NCBI GenBank assembly: GCA_023974075.1
Contig: JAMFTG010000719.1
Location: forward strand, 1 to 64,000
Reading direction: 5' to 3'
Origin: Chaenocephalus aceratus
Lineage: Eukaryota > Chordata > Actinopteri > Perciformes > Channichthyidae
Length of the DNA stretch: 64,000 nt
The position numbers and the translations under genes were made by a program. Shown piece after piece: positions 60,060-64,000 of this stretch. The first letter of the stretch is position 1. Every line of letters starts with the position of its first letter. Below the pieces are notes generated by a model. That model ran no database searches, was not told where the DNA came from, and was given only the letters and a program-made list of their open reading frames with translations.

Positions 60060-60870
60060 TTTCAGGTCCAAGCAATTATATATATTATGATATTTCTATT
60101 TTGAAATTCTGTTCCTGACGGACGCCAAAAAAGCCAGAGATTATGGAATTAAACCAATAAATAAAAGCAAGGATAATTGTGTGTTATTGGTGAGTAAATA
60201 ACAGTGTATTATTTTGAAAAGAATAACAAATTAGAAAGAAAAAAAGATTTTAAATATACGAGGCTCTGAGCCCATGCATTCTTCCTCACAGACGGCAACA
60301 AAAGTCAGAAATTATACGATTTAAAATAAAAGCAATAATTGTGGCTTGATATTGAGTAAGAACATGTTTTTATGAACCACACAGCTTCCGGTCTTCCAAG
60401 ACCCGACCGGAGAAAAAGACGTGCTGCAGGAAACACATTACCAGTAGAAATACATTGCTTTTAAAATCGTTTTAAAATCGTTCTGTGCAACACGAAAAAA
60501 AGGGGAATATCGTGTTGGTGAACACGAAATGCCATGAGACTGGGTTGTCTTATCTAGATCCGCCACTGCCTCGGCACCAGTACTTGTTGCTGAGCAGCTG
60601 GTTCTCATAGCTGCAGGAGAGCAGGAAGTCTGACCCGAGGGGAGCCGTGATCTACTTCTTATCACACTGCAGCTGCAGACTCGCTGAAGCAGAAAGGAGA
60701 AGGGAGTCTGAGAGGAAGCTCTTTCATGTCATACCAACAGTGGGTCTGCTAATGCACATTCAGAGTGCATGGGAGTTGGTTGCATGTGAATATCCCCGTG
60801 AGAAATAACATTTGTACCTGTAAATACTTTCCACACACCTGAACATCACGTTAGCTAGGAATACACATCT
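60060..60870. other. No gene recognised
   Basis: Two diverged direct copies of a block around CTGACGGACGCCAAAAAAGC (60115) and CAGACGGCAACAAAAGTCAG (60290) occur. Otherwise AT-rich with short frames. Confidence 0.4.
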
Positions 60871-60911
60871 GTACGCAGGTATTTATGGTGTGTTCGTGTG
60901 TTGTGTGTGTC

Positions 60912-60990
60912 CTGGCGGCCAGTGTGGGAACCCCTTCGTCTTGGCGAACACCAGGTCTCCCTGTTTGAACTGGTCCCGTTCTCCCCGCAT
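60912..60990 (-). pseudogene. PWWP-domain N-terminal fragment (HDGF-like)
   Basis: ATG at 60990 (minus) opens MRGERDQFKQGDLVFAKTKG then FPHWPP. This is the first strand and the PHWP signature of a PWWP domain as in HDGF/PSIP1-family chromatin readers (GDLVFAKMKG and PHWPA in the family). The frame then enters repetitive CACACA sequence. The donor expected after the signature reads CCAG|GACACA and lacks GT, so the exon is broken or was captured without its junction. A single small piece, no other exon nearby. Confidence 0.6.
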
Positions 60991-61109
60991 CGTGATAACT
61001 CTCACCTCAATGACAGAGAACCAGCAGAAAGGAAACAGAATATATTGAGGTGACTTAATAACCATCATGTGATCAAGGGGCGTCTGAAAGACACATTCAC
61101 TCATTGATT

Positions 61110-61600
61110 ATATATATGTAGATATACCAGTTTTAGTTTCACATGATGTGTAACTCTTCTCTCATCTTATTAAAAGTACATCTTTATATCTGGTATGTAA
61201 TGAAGGAGTAGTATAAAGTGACATCAAACAAAAATACTTCAGCTAATACAACTACCTGCAATCTGTATTTGAGTAAATGAACTTTATTCACTTTCCAACC
61301 ATGAAAAACTGTTTATTTTTGTACCGTTAACTGTTGCTGTTACCTGAAATGTATAAACCTCATTAAAAGTTTAAACGGGTCGTTTATTTAAATGTATAAG
61401 CATCAAAAACCTATTTCATTCAGTGTTTAGAAAGGGTGAAGTGTGAACTGTGACATACACGGAGTAGTTTCTATGTAGAGTATCATATATGTTGCATTCA
61501 TTTAGTAGCATTTATACATATATTACTGTTAATGCAAATGTGAGATATAATCCAGACAAACAAAGAGTAGAACAAGAACGATACGTATCTCTGATATGTA
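61110..61600. other. No gene recognised
   Basis: AT-rich. A short diverged copy of the 61621-61660 motif (GTTAACTGTTGCTGTTACCT, GTATAAACC) is at about 61325-61360. Confidence 0.4.
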
Positions 61601-61601
61601 G

Positions 61602-62016
61602 CTAAGCCAAACGGTTCATTGTCAGGCTTTAACTGTTGCTGTTACCTGAAAGGTATAAACCACATTCAAAGAGAGAAGAGGTCGTTTCCTTCCATCAGAA
61701 ACATTTAACCAGTTTCTAAGTATTGTTTGTTTCATTTCCAGCTCGTCCTGTCTTTGTTTACAACACAGACTGCTAGCTCTGAAGCTAACCAGGGTTGCTA
61801 AACGTGGGTACCTGGCTGGAGTGAGATTTTGATATTTAATTACACATGTGCGCACTAAATGACTGCTATCGTGTCAGCAGCGGGACCTTAGCATATATAC
61901 AGGATATACAATATATACAAATACACAATATTGTACACGGACTATAAAGGGCTCACCGTTTCATTCACTAATGAAAGTCAAACACATGTTTGTCTCCACT
62001 GTTTCATTGTGTGCAT
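61602..62016. repeat. Second copy of the 17043-17465 block
   Basis: Same orientation. It joins RT sequence at GTGTGCATAAATAACTGG, whereas the first locus has about 600 additional bases of LINE RT, so this copy carries a deletion. Confidence 0.85.
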
Positions 62017-62275
62017 AAATAACTGGAAATATCTGCTCCAACCTTTCCTCTGAATGTCCTGTCTGTTCAAAAGGCCCTTACCCAATTGAACATTCTCCCT
62101 CCAATACCCATTCTCCTCCATGTGATCAGTAGCCCCTCCTCCACACAGAGTCAAACGCCTTTTCAATGTCAAAGTACACTATTGCCATTATCTCTTTCAT
62201 TTTCAATGTTTTTCCCACATCATTACTCTTACTAATTCCACATCCAGAGCTGACCTATTATCCTGTCCACAGTTA
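62017..62275 (-). mobile_element. I/Nimb-like LINE RT fragment with one minisatellite unit
   Basis: The minus strand holds the RT motif A region and a single 23-bp unit (62118-62140), where the 18.2-kb copy has 14. Confidence 0.7.
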
Positions 62276-62304
62276 AGAGGACCAGGAAGGCAGCAGCCGT
62301 ATCA
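62276..62304 (-). mobile_element. Terminal scrap of the 625-bp LTR
   Basis: GGCAGCAGCCGTATCA with the same LINE junction as 58297. The other 95% of the LTR is missing. Confidence 0.75.
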
Positions 62305-62814
62305 GTTTGACACTAATGTCAGATCCAGGCATGAGACGTTCCCCTGTGAACATCTACTCTTGTGCCATGTCCATCATTAAGGCATACTAGTGTTCTTTCC
62401 TCCAGCATTTCCTCCACTATGTTTCCGTTACTGTCTGTATGGTTGCTGCCCCATAGACGGTTGTGTGCATTGAAATCACCACACCAAACTTCCTTCCTAT
62501 GTTTATTTTCTGCTATTTCTTTAAATATATCAGTGGTTAGATTTGGACATGGGTTGTATACATTGATTATCCTGATGTTATCTTGTTTTCTAGAGTTGCA
62601 GATGTCCACTATAATACAGTCTACATCATCAGGAGATTGCACCTCCCTGTATGCCACACCATCTTTGAGAAATGACTGCAGGACTTCAGGTCTGCGATGT
62701 GGACAGTACACCTCAAATACATCACTACACAACCTGGGGTATTTGAAGATAAGGGGATATACATGTTTATAATATGCTGCAAAACACAACAAATATGCAG
62801 GGTGACGAGTCTGT
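62305..62814 (-). mobile_element. I/Nimb-like LINE endonuclease fragment
   Basis: The best-preserved endonuclease piece: minus-strand frame 62792-62319 with VFEVYCPHRRPEVLQSFLKD, AYREVQSPDDVDCIIVDICN, NVYNPCPNLTTDIFKEIAEN and VWCGDFNAHNRLWGSN (GDFN catalytic Asp/Asn), open for 157 codons. Confidence 0.82.
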
Positions 62815-62981
62815 TTCTAAGGCCATTTTATTTTTGGTAGTCTGATCATTTCAACAAGAGAATAGAATCAAACTGAAAACATCGTAAATATGTTCCAGAT
62901 ACATGAAGCATGTGCACAGTGAAACTCGCTCATGGACTTTAAGGTGAATACTTTAAGGAAAGGTTTTCCCACACTCTTTGT
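62815..62981 (-). pseudogene. Zinc-finger relic beside the LTR-like unit (ZNF5 side)
   Basis: Minus-strand KECGKTFP, a stop, SIHLKVHERV, cut at the LTR boundary as in the copies at 34942 and 20883. Confidence 0.6.
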
Positions 62982-63225
62982 GGGAGCCATTTTATGGGTG
63001 TTGTTGGTGTCTCAGTTTACCTTATTTATATGTAGTGCAATATTATTTTGAACACTTGGTGGCGGGGTGTATAAAAGGGGTCATAGGTGACAGGAGAGGA
63101 AGAGGACAATTCTACCAGACGGCCAGCCCAGCCCCAGCAGATGCTCATACAACAACTATTGACACCGTGTACTTAAACCTTGGTATGTAAAGCAATAAAA
63201 CATCATTCTAAAACTGCAGCAAACG
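62982..63225 (+). mobile_element. LTR-like unit, complete copy beside ZNF5
   Basis: Starts TGTGGGAGCCATTTTATGGG; TATA box 63070-63076; AATAAA at about 63194-63199. It points toward ZNF5, opposite to its transcription. Confidence 0.55.
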
Positions 63226-63650
63226 ACCGGAACTTCATGTTTGTGTCTGCGTCAGGATCACTCTAAACCCTCCTGTGAAGTAATGGCAAAAAGATATAGG
63301 ACACTGGAACATTTAAACTGCCATTACATTCAGTGGAATCGTACTCTATGAGTGAAACTGGACAATAAGAAACATATCGCATTGGATTAAGGATCGTTTT
63401 CACCGGACAAACAATTGGATTACTTCACAACCGACACCGTCATCCCGGATCAGCTGGACAACACGCCACAATCAACTGGAGATTGTCACCACCTGCGCTC
63501 ATCAAGAGGCGAAAGGAGAGGCCGAGAGCCAAGGCTGAGAAAGCGGCCGGGTATGAGCAGCATTAAAACTGGATCGTATGTTGGAATCATAAGCTGCATC
63601 GGACAATGGCTTGGATTTAATGCTGCAATAATGTCAGCTGTTTGAAACAG
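63226..63650 (+). mobile_element. Retroelement-like internal segment with conserved small frame
   Basis: Inverted copy of 34251-34690. The 76-codon frame 63415-63645 begins at a TTG codon, not ATG. It has a basic centre (RGERRGREPRLRKR) and a C-terminal hydrophobic stretch (VGIISCIGQWLGF). Confidence 0.5.
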
Positions 63651-63854
63651 CTGTCGGCAGACGGACAGCCAGAAAACGAAACTTAACAGTGAACATTATG
63701 CATGTCAATTCTGATGTTACGTCAACAGATGGCGCTGTTGGGATGGGATCTGTAATGGAAAAAAGGATTACCCAACACAAGGCCAATAAATGGGAATTGT
63801 AAACTGTGAAAAAACAAAATATGCTTAATTGCGGCTCCTACACTCTTAAAACCA

Positions 63855-64000
<146 letters not shown>

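Overview
The window is eukaryotic and almost certainly teleost fish DNA. The coding signal that can be recognised is one family of C2H2 zinc-finger (ZNF) terminal exons, set in a dense and nested layer of fish-type transposable elements: L2-like, I/Nimb-like and Rex1/CR1-like LINEs, hAT and other TIR DNA transposons, TTAA-flanked short elements, solo LTRs and one decayed endogenous retrovirus-like locus. Long TG, CT and GAA microsatellites and two minisatellites fit this. No bacterial operon, tRNA, rRNA or CRISPR structure was seen. Family names come from protein motifs and terminal sequences read by eye, without a database search.

Layout. 1-3.9 kb: microsatellites, a tandem duplication and small inverted-repeat elements. 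4-6.5 kb: mosaic LINE copy A. 6658-7692 (+): ZNF1, 12 fingers. 8-9.5 kb: its 3' flank, an LTR-like piece plus a truncated hAT element. 9.6-20.6 kb: spacer with a THAP-domain fragment, a GC-rich cruciform, an L2 3' end, an ERV-like gag locus, an I-clade LINE carrying a 23-bp minisatellite, and a foldback element. 20.7-24.2 kb (-): ZNF2, 9 fingers, with a 3' flank that mirrors ZNF1. 25-28 kb: repeats and a 20-bp minisatellite. 28.2-34.0 kb (+): mosaic LINE copy B, a (TG)n-bearing hAT-like element, a TTAA element and ZNF3 (7 fingers, frameshifted). 34-48.7 kb: LTR-like unit, I-clade LINE pieces, BED-type hAT, a large palindrome, a THAP exon. 48.9-56.9 kb (+): mosaic LINE copy C interrupted by a solo LTR, a hAT with a perfect target-site duplication, a TTAA element interrupted by a LINE, then ZNF4 (12 fingers). 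57-63.8 kb: THAP-bearing TIR element, I-clade LINE with a second solo LTR, a PWWP-like fragment. 63855-64000 (-): 3' end of ZNF5.

The five ZNF exons are paralogues spread by segmental duplication. ZNF1/ZNF2 form a large inverted pair, ZNF3/ZNF4 are direct duplicates with the same upstream LINE, hAT and TTAA modules, and the 3' flanks of ZNF3 and ZNF5 are inverted copies of each other. Within the arrays the scaffold and linkers are nearly invariant at DNA level, while differences fall mostly on the predicted DNA-contact positions. That pattern is expected of a young, rapidly evolving DNA-recognition cluster. All five exons enter through the same splice acceptor without an in-frame ATG, so the start and any effector domain lie on upstream exons I could not identify here.
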